From Citrobacter sp. Marseille-Q6884 (GTDB lineage Bacteria > Pseudomonadota > Gammaproteobacteria > Enterobacterales > Enterobacteriaceae), in NCBI RefSeq assembly GCF_945906775.1, contig NZ_CAMDRE010000001.1, positions 1,426,001 to 1,490,000 of the forward strand: a DNA stretch of 64,000 bases, written 5' to 3'. The position numbers and the translations under genes were made by a program. Within the stretch, counting starts at the first letter, position 1, and each line of letters opens with the position of its first letter. Below are positions 63,978 to 64,000 of this stretch, one piece after another. Under the pieces are notes generated by a model. The model was not told the origin of the DNA and searched no databases. It worked only from the letters and a program-made list of their open reading frames with translations.

Positions 63978-64000
63978 ACAGAGGCGGCTTCCGTTATTTC

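Noticed and set aside
1..64000. CRISPR arrays, tRNA or rRNA genes, insertion sequences, prophage
   Set aside because: No regularly spaced repeats, no tRNA-like cloverleaf and no transposase or integrase frames were seen in the window.

Overview
The window is chromosomal DNA of an enteric bacterium (Enterobacteriaceae). Gene order and protein sequences follow the E. coli/Salmonella yjbGH-mal-ubi-lexA-uvrA-ssb-soxRS-acs-nrf-gltP-fdhF region closely. The E. coli genes xylE and yjbI are missing, and there are extra genes: a hexapeptide acetyltransferase plus GNAT pair, a cupin gene, a LysR/LrgAB cluster and a D-lyxose operon. This fits Citrobacter best, with Salmonella as the alternative. That genus call is inference from synteny.

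Layout. 1-3.3 kb: end of the yjbEFGH exopolysaccharide operon, then two acyltransferases on the minus strand. 3.4-15 kb: psiE, malGFE on the minus strand and malK-lamB-malM on the plus strand. A 903-codon gene of unknown function sits inside the normally short divergent malE-malK control region. 15-30 kb: ubiCA, plsB, dgkA, lexA-dinF, yjbJ, zur, a cupin gene, dusA, pspG, qorA, dnaB, alr, tyrB. 30-45 kb: aphA, yjbR, uvrA/ssb, yjcB, pdeC, soxS/soxR, the probable sRNA SraL, ghxP, yjcE and a lysR-lrgA-lrgB cluster. 44-58 kb: actP-yjcH-acs (acetate uptake and activation) divergent from nrfABCDEFG (periplasmic nitrite reduction to ammonia), then gltP and yjcO. 58-64 kb: selenoprotein gene fdhF with an in-frame UGA, an orphan OmpR-type response regulator, and a D-lyxose isomerase/aldolase/PfkB kinase operon that runs off the right edge.

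How the genes work together. MalEFGK, LamB and MalM form the maltodextrin uptake system; LexA boxes link lexA-dinF, uvrA and ssb into the SOS response; SoxR/SoxS form the superoxide sensor pair; Acs, YjcH and ActP handle acetate; the Nrf proteins form one electron chain with its own haem-lyase genes.

Most notable observation. The insert between malE and malK is flanked by two copies of the same control module (two MalT-box-like motifs, a 10-nt gap, then a CRP-like site). One copy faces malE and one faces the unknown 903-codon gene. The gene is therefore probably a member of the maltose regulon, which, as far as I know, is undescribed. Intergenic repeats (REP palindromes and ERIC-like elements) are frequent.
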